Origin: Elusimicrobiota bacterium
GTDB taxonomy: Bacteria > Elusimicrobiota > Endomicrobiia > Endomicrobiales > Endomicrobiaceae
NCBI GenBank assembly: GCA_031256695.1
Contig: JAIRQB010000103.1
Location: forward strand, 1 to 6,969
Length of the DNA stretch: 6,969 bases
Direction: 5' to 3'
Position numbers and translations under genes: made by a program. Positions 1 to 5,565 of this stretch are shown here, piece by piece; the first letter of the stretch is position 1, and each line of letters begins with the position of its first letter. The notes beneath the pieces are model-generated. The model was not told the origin of the DNA and did no database searches. It saw only the letters and a list, made by a program, of their open reading frames with translations.

Positions 1-1155
1 CCATACAAAGCGCAAATAGAAATGGCGGATTTTGTTTTTGACGCGGCAAATGAGCCTCGCCTTCTTTTAGGCGCTCGCAGATACGGCAAAAGCGAGTATT
101 CGGTAATACTAAAAGCGGCTCAAGAGATAGCGCTAAACAAAACCCGCATTTTGTTAATCATAAGAGATAAAGAGCGCGCCAAAGATTTTGCGCTTGAAAT
201 TGCCCGCTGTGTCAAGGCTTTGGGCATTAGTGATTTTAGCCGTATCAATTCGTCAGTAATTCAATTAGCAAGCAATACTACAAAAGAGCCGAATTTATCG
301 GCTGTAGTTTTAGGAAGTAAAGGCATAAGAAGCCGTCACCCCGACATAGTGATATTAGACGACCCCATAACGCCCGAGACGGCAAGCCCGGCAGACAAGA
401 AAAAAGCAAAGAGAGTTTATGACGAAGTTTTAAAACTAACTCAAAGAGTGCGGATAATCGGACAGCCTGTAAGCAAGGCGGATTTATACGACATAACAAG
501 GCAAAAAATTAAGACGCTTGAAATGCCGCACGGCTCAATACCTGAACTTGATACGGATTTAGAATTATTAAGACTTGCCGGCGTTGACGAGGCAAGTATC
601 AATGCGTCTTATTTCTTAAAACTCACTGATGTCGGCAAAATGCCTTTTAGCGATATTGAAATTATAGACGTCTCTTTTGACAAGGCAAAAGGCGCAATAG
701 CAAGCATAGACCCCAGCCACGAAGGCGGCGACTTTACGGCAATATCAATTTGTCAAGGACATTTTGACAAGTTATTGATAGCGGGTTTTTGTTTTAAGGC
801 GGCTTGGTATGACTGCATAAATGAACTGAGCGCATTATTTGCCAAATACAATGTCTCTATATGTTTTTTTGAGAATAATGCTTTAGGGGAAGAGCCTATA
901 AGGCAATTAAAGAAAATAGCGCCCGCTGTCCGCGTCAGCGGTTTTAAGTCATTAGATAACAAAGAGGCAAAAATTCAAAATGCGGGAATGTTTGCCAAAG
1001 AGATAATTGTCAGCAAAGAAAGCAATACAGAGTATATAGAGCAGTTAAAGAATTATGAAGCGGGCATAGAACACGACGATGCGCCTGATAGTTTAGCGAA
1101 CTTATTTATAAATTTAAGACTTCAAAAATCAGCAAAAGAAAAGCGGCTGTTTTAA
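1..1155 (+). CDS. terL: Phage terminase large subunit (5' end outside the window)
   Basis: This is the motor ATPase and nuclease that cuts concatemeric phage DNA and pumps it through the portal into the prohead. Numbering from the in-frame Met at base 22, a deviant Walker A (GARRYGKS, residues 17-24) sits in the N-terminal third. A Walker B follows (DIVILDDP, 108-115), ending in DD rather than the commoner DE. A segment like the ATPase coupling region comes next (IIGQPVSKADLYD, about 145-157). The C-terminal RNase H-like nuclease shows its acidic residues in ASIDPS (D230), FFENN (E284) and HDDAPDSLAN (D352, D353, D356). The frame is open to base 1 and reads PYKAQIE before that Met. This resembles the Q-containing segment that normally precedes Walker A, so the true start is probably upstream and the Met at 22 is internal. 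The small terminase subunit is not in the window and would be expected upstream. A non-coding spacer of about 190 bases follows, so it is not tightly coupled to the next gene. Confidence 0.9.
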   Translation, partial: PYKAQIEMADFVFDAANEPRLLLGARRYGKSEYSVILKAAQEIALNKTRILLIIRDKERAKDFALEIARCVKALGISDFSRINSSVIQLASNTTKEPNLSAVVLGSKGIRSRHPDIVILDDPITPETASPADKKKAKRVYDEVLKLTQRVRIIGQPVSKADLYDITRQKIKTLEMPHGSIPELDTDLELLRLAGVDEASINASYFLKLTDVGKMPFSDIEIIDVSFDKAKGAIASIDPSHEGGDFTAISICQGHFDKLLIAGFCFKAAWYDCINELSALFAKYNVSICFFENNALGEEPIRQLKKIAPAVRVSGFKSLDNKEAKIQNAGMFAKEIIVSKESNTEYIEQLKNYEAGIEHDDAPDSLANLFINLRLQKSAKEKRLF

Positions 1156-1171
1156 AAAGACAATTAAAAGG

Positions 1172-1245
1172 TAAAAGTTAAAAATTAAGGAAAACGGCAT
1201 ATCAAAAGCGGCAGTTAGGGCGTCCATTAGAGCGCGCCCATCAGC
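1172..1245 (+). repeat. Dispersed intergenic direct repeat, copy 1
   Basis: Bases 1172-1199 match 5491-5518 at 27 of 28 positions (TAAAAGTTAAAA, then TTAAGGAAAACGGCA). After a spacer of 14 bases here and 23 bases in copy 2, a second block matches: GTTAGGGCGTCCATTAGA from 1214, against GTTAGGGTGTCCATCAGA from 5542. The two copies lie about 4.3 kb apart, just after terminase and just before the portal gene. Whether they are promoters/leaders, dispersed repeats or recombination scars is not shown by the sequence. A weak TTAAAA (1178-1183), 16-base gap and TATCAA (1200-1205) arrangement lies inside. The length difference between copies is nine bases, which preserves reading frame. Confidence 0.75.
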
Positions 1246-1282
1246 GCCGCAATCCATTTTAATCAAAGCCGTTACCTGAAAC

Positions 1283-1312
1283 GTCGGCAAGCCAACGAAC
1301 TTGGCAGCCGAC
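1283..1312 (+). other. Stem-loop in the spacer upstream of the scaffold-like gene
   Basis: GTCGGC (1283-1288) pairs with GCCGAC (1307-1312). Inside a small AA/A internal loop, GCCAA (1291-1295) pairs with TTGGC (1301-1305), leaving a CGAAC loop: 11 base pairs in all. It ends about 35 bases before the ATG at 1348. No run of T follows directly (CACCGAAAC intervenes before TTTT at 1321), so it is not a classical intrinsic terminator. The outer stem core is the same GTCGGC/GCCGAC pair found in a hairpin of the second spacer. It could end or process the terminase transcript or protect the downstream mRNA. Confidence 0.6.
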
Positions 1313-1347
1313 ACCGAAACTTTTAACTTAATAAAAAGGAGTAAAAA

Positions 1348-1995
1348 ATGACAGACGAGGAAATCAAAGCATTACAAGAAACAAATGAAAAACTGACAAA
1401 AGAATTAGAAGCATTAAAGCAACATACGGCAGGACAGCAGACTTTGCCTAATATTTTACCCCCGCCTGCCGCAAATCCGCCTTCCCCTTCTTTAGAGGAA
1501 CAGGCAAAAGCAAACGCCGAAGAAAAGGCAAAAATAGAAGCGGCAAGTAAAAAAATAGAGGAAACTCTCAAATTCAATATGGACATTAAAAGGTTTGTTG
1601 AAGAAAACGCCGCAATAGTAGGCGAAGAAATACAGAGCATTATAAGCCTCTCTGAAAATGTCAAATATGCCACAGCATTAGAAAAAGCCAATGAATTGCG
1701 TTCTAATATTTTGAGTAGTTTTTTCAAGCGGCAAGAGCATATAGAGGCTTTAGTAATAGACAAATACAAAGCAAAAGCGGCGGAATTTTTAGAGTTGGCG
1801 GCAGTTGTTAAAAATCAGCGTTCGGCTGAATTTTGGGACTTGTTTGAATTAGCGGTAGAAAACATCAAACTCAAAGAAAAACAAGAGGAACTCTTAAAAA
1901 AGACAAATGGGCAGGCTACAGACAAAAAGACAAATGAGCATAACAAGAAATTTTTTGACGCTCGGTCTTATTACATACCCGCGAAAGCGGCATAA
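1348..1995 (+). CDS. Putative capsid scaffolding protein (coiled-coil)
   Basis: This 215-residue protein is charged and mostly helical. Residues 1-26 look like a short coiled coil (LQETNEKLTKELEALK), followed by a Pro-rich linker at 33-48. A second Ala/Lys/Glu-rich helix spans about 49-75, and a third charged helix about 168-187 (ENIKLKEKQEELLKK). The C-terminus is basic and aromatic (KKFFDARSYYIP). There are no Cys residues, signal peptide or membrane segments, and no recognisable protease motif. Composition and position, after terminase and before the decoration and capsid genes, fit a scaffold that directs prohead assembly and later leaves; the basic tail could be the capsid-binding end, as in other scaffolds. 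That role is inferred from position and helical character, not from a family match. The start is fixed by AAGGAG six bases before the ATG. It could instead be another head-associated protein. Confidence 0.5.
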   Translation: MTDEEIKALQETNEKLTKELEALKQHTAGQQTLPNILPPPAANPPSPSLEEQAKANAEEKAKIEAASKKIEETLKFNMDIKRFVEENAAIVGEEIQSIISLSENVKYATALEKANELRSNILSSFFKRQEHIEALVIDKYKAKAAEFLELAAVVKNQRSAEFWDLFELAVENIKLKEKQEELLKKTNGQATDKKTNEHNKKFFDARSYYIPAKAA

Positions 1996-2018
1996 AAAAG
2001 AAAAGGAGTAAAAAGAAA

Positions 2019-2444
2019 ATGGAAATCATTTTAGGCAAGCCTCAAATCAGAGGCAATAGCGATGTAATTTTCAATTATGGAGCCGCATCAGCAATAGCGG
2101 CAGGCGCGGCGGTAAAGCGGACAGGCGAGAAAGAAATAGCGGTTTTTGACGGTTCAGGCATTCCCTTTGGAGTATCAGGATATGCCGACAACAAAAACAC
2201 GCCCAATAAAGTAGCGGTAATTGAAGCGGGAAAATCAGTCGGCGTTTTGCTTGACGATGCCAATGAGGCAATATCAGTAGGCGCGCAAGTCTATATTACA
2301 GCGGGCGGCAAATTTACCGCAGTAGCGACAGACAATACTCCGACCGCCGCTGTTTTTGTAGAAAAAGGCGACGCTTTAAATCTTGCCACAGGTGAAAAAA
2401 TAGCAAACGGCGCGGCTTTAATAGATATGGTTGGAGGCTTTTAA
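2019..2444 (+). CDS. Putative head decoration / structural cement protein
   Basis: This 141-residue protein is Ala/Gly/Val-rich with a beta-strand pattern. It has segments such as AIAAGAAVKRTGEKEIAVFD (23-42), GIPFGVSGYAD (47-57), KSVGVLLDDANEAISVGAQV (72-91) and a Gly-rich YITAGGKFTAVATDN stretch. This layout is typical of small phage decoration proteins of the DUF2190/structural-cement type: an N-terminal 'aGaaVk' turn, a 'G...GVs' strand, and later 'v..Ga.vy....G.f'. Such proteins bind the outside of the shell and stabilise it after expansion. Position just before the probable major capsid gene supports this. AAGGAG lies about ten bases before the ATG. The stop overlaps the next start (TAATG), implying translational coupling. 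It lacks Cys, transmembrane segments and a signal peptide. Confidence 0.6.
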   Translation: MEIILGKPQIRGNSDVIFNYGAASAIAAGAAVKRTGEKEIAVFDGSGIPFGVSGYADNKNTPNKVAVIEAGKSVGVLLDDANEAISVGAQVYITAGGKFTAVATDNTPTAAVFVEKGDALNLATGEKIANGAALIDMVGGF

Positions 2445-2728
2445 TGGCTAAAAAGAACGGCGCAAACAAGACAAAAAGCGCTTTTAATTTTAAAGAGCCT
2501 AAATGGCAGCCGGAACAAGGGATAGAGAATTCGGAAACATATATCAGCGGGATAGCGTCCCCCGCTGAAAGCGCGGGCAATATCCAAAAGTCAGCCTCCG
2601 CTTGGGACAAAAACGGCGGAAATTCGTCTGCCGTCAGAGTTCCTATTGCCCGCAGACTGCAGAAATTCGGCTCGTCAAAAAAGTTTTTGATGAGCAGGTA
2701 TAGCGGCAGTTTTAGGATAAAGTATTAG
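2444..2728 (+). CDS. Small basic phage protein of unknown function
   Basis: I do not recognise this 94-residue protein. It is rich in Lys, Arg, Ser and Asn. The N-terminus is basic (MAKKNGANKTKS), a low-complexity polar middle follows (about 25-65), and the C-terminus is strongly basic with aromatic residues (ARRLQKFGSSKKFLMSRY). It is probably partly disordered and could bind nucleic acid or an acidic capsid surface, but no fold is evident. Its ATG overlaps the stop of the decoration-like gene (TAATG), with GGAGG six bases upstream, so real, coupled translation is likely. An 84-base spacer with a strong hairpin separates it from the probable major capsid gene. Position suggests a head-associated or assembly role; this is inference only. 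Confidence 0.6.
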   Translation: MAKKNGANKTKSAFNFKEPKWQPEQGIENSETYISGIASPAESAGNIQKSASAWDKNGGNSSAVRVPIARRLQKFGSSKKFLMSRYSGSFRIKY

Positions 2729-2736
2729 AGGGCAGC

Positions 2737-2773
2737 GCCGTTTCCCGCCCCGGTCAAAGGGGCGGGAAACCGC
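2737..2773 (+). other. Strong GC-rich stem-loop upstream of the major capsid gene
   Basis: GTTTCCCGCCCC (2740-2751) and GGGGCGGGAAAC (2759-2770) form a perfect 12-base-pair stem with the seven-base loop GGTCAAA. Past one C/C mismatch the stem continues for two more pairs (2737-2738 with 2772-2773). The bases after it are A-rich (CAAACAAAAAAATAAAAA), with no T tract, and no T tract lies on the other side for the opposite strand. It is therefore not a standard intrinsic terminator. It sits 39 bases before the capsid ATG and could be an mRNA 5' stabiliser or processing site that sets high capsid expression. The structure is directly visible; the function is inferred. Confidence 0.8.
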
Positions 2774-2812
2774 AAACAAAAAAATAAAAATCTCAAAAAG
2801 GAGTATTAAAAA

Positions 2813-3682
2813 ATGGCAACAGACAAAATAGCAATGAATGAAATCGTAGAACGCGCAAACAATGCTTTTAAACCTATTTACAAGCCTTTGTTTGCAATTT
2901 TCAAAAAATTAGCAGGTTATGATGAGTATAACGGCACAATGACCTTTTTAGAAACTGATACGAAGGGCAATTTATCAGCCCGTCTTATCAATTCTCAAGA
3001 CACAGAAGGCAAACACATAGCCGTAGGCGAAGACAAAAAAGTCTATAACAAGTATTTCAAAGGCGTCAATTATATTGTCAGCGGCTATCAGAAAAACGAC
3101 GACATTGACAATATAACAGCCAAAGTCTTGGAAGTTTTTACAAGGCAATTAGACGAAGAGATTTTCAGAGGCGACCCCAATGCCGACGGCTCATTAAACA
3201 ACAACGGCATTTTCGGCACTAATGATAAAAATGCCGTCAAAAAAGCGGACATAACTCTTGCAAACAGCAGTATAGACACTATACTTGCTTTTTTTGCCTC
3301 TTTGTTAAAAGAAGCCGAAGAGTTAGCGGGCAATGCTGAAAAGACAATTTTAATCGGCGGCGCTTTAAAAGACCTTTTGTCAAAAGTCGTCCCCAACACT
3401 GCGGTTTTGTATAAGACTTTAATCAAAGAGTCTTTCACAATGCCTGTCAATTTAGTGGCTTTGCCGTCAAATTTAGAGGCTTTTTTGCCTTCAGGCAAGT
3501 CAATAGCGCAGGTTTTAACGCTTGACGCTATAACTTTGCGCCACTCGGCAATGCCTCGTCTTAAAGCGCAGGGCTTTAATGAGGAAAAAGAGCATACTTG
3601 GTATAAATTCTTTTACGGCTCTGCGATGGTAGATGTAGAGCAAAGAGGCGCAAGCATAATTCAGCCCGTAATAATCGCCTAA
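2813..3682 (+). CDS. Probable major capsid protein (HK97-fold type)
   Basis: At 289 residues this fits a compact HK97-fold major capsid subunit, the protein that forms the icosahedral shell. A helical N-terminal arm (1-35) precedes a strand-rich segment (GTMTFLETDT, 41-50; SARLINSQDTEG, 55-66), which would correspond to the E-loop region. A helix (ITAKVLEVFTRQLDEEIFRG, 101-120) then runs into DPNADGSLNNNGIFGT (121-136). This 'E..if.G....ni.GI' pattern is typical of DUF2184-like and encapsulin-like capsid proteins. The A-domain-like core follows (ILIGGALKDLL, LVALPSNLEAFLP), and the C-terminal strands end in VDVEQRGASIIQPVIIA. AAGGAG (2798-2803) lies nine bases before the ATG, and the gene ends in tandem stops (TAATAA). 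No maturation protease gene is seen nearby. Family assignment rests on pattern and position, so another shell or connector protein remains possible. Confidence 0.7.
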   Translation: MATDKIAMNEIVERANNAFKPIYKPLFAIFKKLAGYDEYNGTMTFLETDTKGNLSARLINSQDTEGKHIAVGEDKKVYNKYFKGVNYIVSGYQKNDDIDNITAKVLEVFTRQLDEEIFRGDPNADGSLNNNGIFGTNDKNAVKKADITLANSSIDTILAFFASLLKEAEELAGNAEKTILIGGALKDLLSKVVPNTAVLYKTLIKESFTMPVNLVALPSNLEAFLPSGKSIAQVLTLDAITLRHSAMPRLKAQGFNEEKEHTWYKFFYGSAMVDVEQRGASIIQPVIIA

Positions 3683-3706
3683 TAAGACAAGGACGAGAGC
3701 ATTATT

Positions 3707-3955
3707 GTGTGGACAAGAGAACAGGCAGACATCATTTTAGTCAGCAATATAAGAGAGCCGGCGTTAACTGACGCTGAATTTGCAGTAATAGACACTTCCA
3801 AAGAAATATACGGGGAATTGTCAAAAATACTTCAAAATCAGCGTGGCGGCGTCGGCTCGGCTTATCAAAAATTAAAAGCGGATGCCAAAATCAACGGTAT
3901 AGATTTAGATAAAAAAGAATATAGCAATGTCTATTTAGGCGCAGTGTTAGATTAA
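3707..3955 (+). CDS. Small phage protein between capsid and sheath genes, unknown function
   Basis: This 82-residue protein is not recognised. It appears to start at GTG (3707). The nearest in-frame upstream codons are ATT ATT, and there is no internal Met, so GTG is the only usual start codon. A GAGAG (3695-3699) lies seven bases before it and an AAGGA somewhat further upstream. The N-terminal part reads WTREQADIILVSNIREPALTDAEFAVIDTS and the rest is polar and helical (IYGELSKILQNQ, YQKLKADAKINGIDL). It lies between the capsid and sheath genes, where head-completion or head-tail connector proteins often map, but no connector motif is evident. The next gene starts 17 bases after its stop with a strong AAGGAG. 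It could equally be a tail-terminator partner or an accessory protein. Confidence 0.6.
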   Translation: MWTREQADIILVSNIREPALTDAEFAVIDTSKEIYGELSKILQNQRGGVGSAYQKLKADAKINGIDLDKKEYSNVYLGAVLD

Positions 3956-3972
3956 ATACAAAGGAGAAAACA

Positions 3973-4905
3973 ATGGCAGGTGAAAACCTTATATATGATT
4001 ACGCTTTAAAAGTAGAGGTAAAAGATGGCGTAGCAGGCGCGGATACCGGCTTTTTAAGAATGCCTCTTGTAGTAGTCCGTCCCAAAGACGGATTTACTCA
4101 AACAGGGCAGGTGATTACAGCATTAAAGACTACTATTGCTGACATTACAGATAATCCTAATGTAGTCAAAATTTTTGACGGCGGCTGTCCGCGCATTCTT
4201 GTAATTGCCACAAATACTTTAGAAAGTCTTAAAGACATTTATGAAGACCATCTAAATGATTTTTACACTCTAATAATTTCACGTGATTTTGAGGACGCAG
4301 AAATAAAGGAATATTTAGACGTCGGCAATTTTAAGGGAGTAGTTTTTCACTCAACAGACACCGCCAAAAATGCGGCTGATACGGCAAAGATGAAGTTGAG
4401 GGGGGCATATTATCAAGACGAGGGCAATATGTTCTATGCGTGGGGTAAATTTTTATCCGCTATTGATTGGAATAATTTGCAATATCAAGAACTGATAAAT
4501 GACGACGGCGTCATAAATGCCGCTGAAGCGGAAAACCTTTTTGCCGACCGCGTCTCTTTCAGTTTAAAAGACAGCCAAAGCGTCAATCGTTTGGCATTTT
4601 TTTCACAAGGCGGCGAGGCAATAATAGCGCCCTACGTAATAAAAGAGATTGAACTCAAACTCCAAAGCGAAACTGTAAATTGGATAAATCTAAACAATCC
4701 TCAATATACCAATGTAGACTGCTCTATTTTAGCGCAGTATTTACAAGGCAAAGTGGTAAATGACTATATAGGGCGGCGCTTGATTACAGAAGGCTCTGTT
4801 GAAATAACAACAGAAAACGGCTCAAATTTTATAGCGGCGGGCAAAATAACAATACCTAAACCTACAGCCCTCTGGCGCATAAAAGCGAATTTATACAACG
4901 CATAA
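3973..4905 (+). CDS. Probable contractile tail sheath protein (DUF3383-like)
   Basis: This 310-residue protein looks like the subunit of a contractile tail sheath, which surrounds the tube and shortens to drive it through the cell envelope. Residues 95-113 (NDFYTLIISRDFEDAEIKEYL) followed by KGVVFHSTDT (121-130) match the layout of the sheath middle domain: 'dfY.l.ls' before an 'Wae....kkv.f..T.d' block. The C-terminal part has a long helical region (GGEAIIAPYVIKEIELKL, 213-230) and NVDCSILAQYLQGKVVNDYIGRRLI (247-271), then strands ending in ITIPKPTALWRIKANLYNA, as in sheath C-terminal domains that interlock between subunits. At 310 residues it is shorter than many sheaths. The next gene looks like a tail tube, the usual sheath-tube order. 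AAGGAG (3961-3966) sits six bases before the ATG. DUF3383 assignment is from memory of patterns, so moderate confidence. Confidence 0.6.
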   Translation: MAGENLIYDYALKVEVKDGVAGADTGFLRMPLVVVRPKDGFTQTGQVITALKTTIADITDNPNVVKIFDGGCPRILVIATNTLESLKDIYEDHLNDFYTLIISRDFEDAEIKEYLDVGNFKGVVFHSTDTAKNAADTAKMKLRGAYYQDEGNMFYAWGKFLSAIDWNNLQYQELINDDGVINAAEAENLFADRVSFSLKDSQSVNRLAFFSQGGEAIIAPYVIKEIELKLQSETVNWINLNNPQYTNVDCSILAQYLQGKVVNDYIGRRLITEGSVEITTENGSNFIAAGKITIPKPTALWRIKANLYNA

Positions 4906-4918
4906 AAAGGAGTAAAAA

Positions 4919-5362
4919 ATGTCTAACTTATTAAATATCACAGCCTCGCAGTTAATCGTAGAAAATGCCAAAACGGGCAAAAAATACGACTTCATAGGCT
5001 TAAATTCGGTAGCGATAGAAGACCCCCGCGCTACGCACATCACAAGAGGCGCAGACGGTCTTGATAAAAGCGGCATAGAGTATAGCGAGGGAAACACTCA
5101 GCCTATTGTCTTCACAGCGGTAGTGCGCACTACGCAAAATTTCTATCCGCTATTCCAAAAGTTTTATACGGATAAAACAAGGCTAAATGTGTCAATAGTT
5201 GACACTATCAATGCCCGCGTAGTTTTTGTCAAAGAGGCAATAATTCAAAAATTACCCGTGCAGACAACAATAGACGAGACAGAAGATAGCGTAAATGTCT
5301 CTTTTGTCTTTGAAAGTTTCATTTTTGACGCCGATTATAAAGGCGGAAAAGACTTTAAATAG
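4919..5362 (+). CDS. Probable tail tube protein
   Basis: This 147-residue protein has strands throughout and few helices. It opens with a strand pattern (LLNITASQLIVENAKTG), a Gly-rich turn (RGADGLDKSGIEYSEGN, 43-59), then PIVFTAVVRTTQNFYPLFQKFY (62-83) and VNVSFVFESFIF (125-136). This beta-barrel-like layout, with a 'T.N.....' turn leading into a helix, fits inner tail tube proteins of contractile phages. Position directly after the probable sheath supports it, since sheath and tube are normally adjacent. AAGGAG lies six bases before the ATG, in a 20-base leader (ATAAAAAGGAGTAAAAAATG) identical to that of the scaffold-like gene. A spacer of 222 bases with hairpins follows. Other small tail proteins, such as a baseplate or DUF3277-type protein, remain possible. 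Confidence 0.55.
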   Translation: MSNLLNITASQLIVENAKTGKKYDFIGLNSVAIEDPRATHITRGADGLDKSGIEYSEGNTQPIVFTAVVRTTQNFYPLFQKFYTDKTRLNVSIVDTINARVVFVKEAIIQKLPVQTTIDETEDSVNVSFVFESFIFDADYKGGKDFK

Positions 5363-5369
5363 AAAAGTG

Positions 5370-5487
5370 AAGAGTTAATTGAGTAATTTGTCGGCGTAAA
5401 ACGCCGCCAAACAACTCTTAAGTAATTTGTCGGCGCATTGCCGACTTTACTTCTTGGTGTCGGCTGCGCCGCCAAATAACTATTAAG
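5370..5487 (+). repeat. Three tandem related hairpin units in the tube-portal spacer
   Basis: Unit 1 is a hairpin with CGGCGT (5392-5397) against ACGCCG (5401-5406), extended by TTTG (5387-5390) against CAAA (5408-5411) and enclosed by AAGAGTT (5370-5376) against AACTCTT (5413-5419). Unit 2 pairs GTCGGC (5429-5434) with GCCGAC (5440-5445) and AAGTAA (5420-5425) with TTACTT (5447-5452). Unit 3 pairs CGGC (5461-5464) with GCCG (5468-5471) and TTGG (5454-5457) with CCAA (5472-5475). Units 1 and 2 share the exact 15-mer AGTAATTTGTCGGCG (5382 and 5421). Units 1 and 3 share CGCCGCCAAA and AACT with flanking TTAAG at 19 of 21 positions (5402-5422 and 5467-5487). No T tracts follow, so these are not standard terminators; they may block or process transcripts, or be a host- or phage-dispersed palindromic repeat family. 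Confidence 0.75.
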
Positions 5488-5490
5488 CGT

Positions 5491-5565
5491 TAAAAGTTAA
5501 AAGTTAAGGAAAACGGCAGTATAAAAAAGGCAAAGGCAGAGGTTAGGGTGTCCATCAGAACGCAG
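5491..5565 (+). repeat. Dispersed intergenic direct repeat, copy 2
   Basis: This is the second copy of the element at 1172-1245, matching its first block at 27 of 28 positions (5491-5518). The GTTAGGG.GTCCAT.AGA block follows from 5542. It ends about 20 bases before the portal ATG, so it forms the portal gene's leader. In the first spacer the copy sits just after terminase, with about 100 bases and a hairpin between it and the next gene. The inter-block spacer is nine bases longer here. Confidence 0.75.
5497..5525 (+). promoter_or_regulatory. Possible weak sigma70-type promoter for the portal unit
   Basis: TTAAAA (5497-5502) and TATAAA (5520-5525) are separated by 17 bases. They match the sigma70 consensus at 4 of 6 and 5 of 6 positions. 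The pair lies inside the direct repeat, downstream of the hairpin array and about 60 bases before the portal ATG. The other repeat copy keeps TTAAAA but has TATCAA with a 16-base gap. In such AT-rich sequence a pair like this can occur by chance. Confidence 0.25.

Noticed and set aside
1164..1332. A MITE-like element bounded by inverted TTAAAAG-type ends in the first spacer.
   Set aside because: Only about eight AT-rich bases match in inverted form (TAAAAGTT and AACTTTTA), no target duplication is evident, and the second spacer lacks the same arrangement.
1200..1340. A tRNA or known structured RNA in the terminase-scaffold spacer.
   Set aside because: Only one hairpin and a short repeat are visible; there is no cloverleaf, no anticodon arm with T-arm GTTC motif, and no CCA end.
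1323..1769. A 148-codon open frame on the minus strand opposite the scaffold-like gene.
   Set aside because: It is antisense to a better gene with AAGGAG, its product is Cys/Ser/Phe-rich in the way of reversed Glu/Ala/Lys-rich coding sequence, and all supported genes here run on the + strand.
2737..2773. An intrinsic transcription terminator.
   Set aside because: The stem is strong, but A-rich rather than T-rich sequence follows on the + strand and no T tract follows on the minus strand.
3088..3498. A 136-codon minus-strand open frame opposite the capsid gene.
   Set aside because: It is fully inside the capsid gene, its composition is a mirror of the real coding strand, and it has no ribosome binding site or family pattern.
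4919..5362. A programmed frameshift gene pair (tail assembly chaperones) after the tail tube.
   Set aside because: The tube gene ends in TAG and is followed by 222 bases of hairpins and repeats with no overlapping second frame or convincing slippery site.
5370..5487. A short CRISPR array.
   Set aside because: The units are not identical, there are only three, they are contiguous without variable spacers of uniform length, and no cas gene is present.
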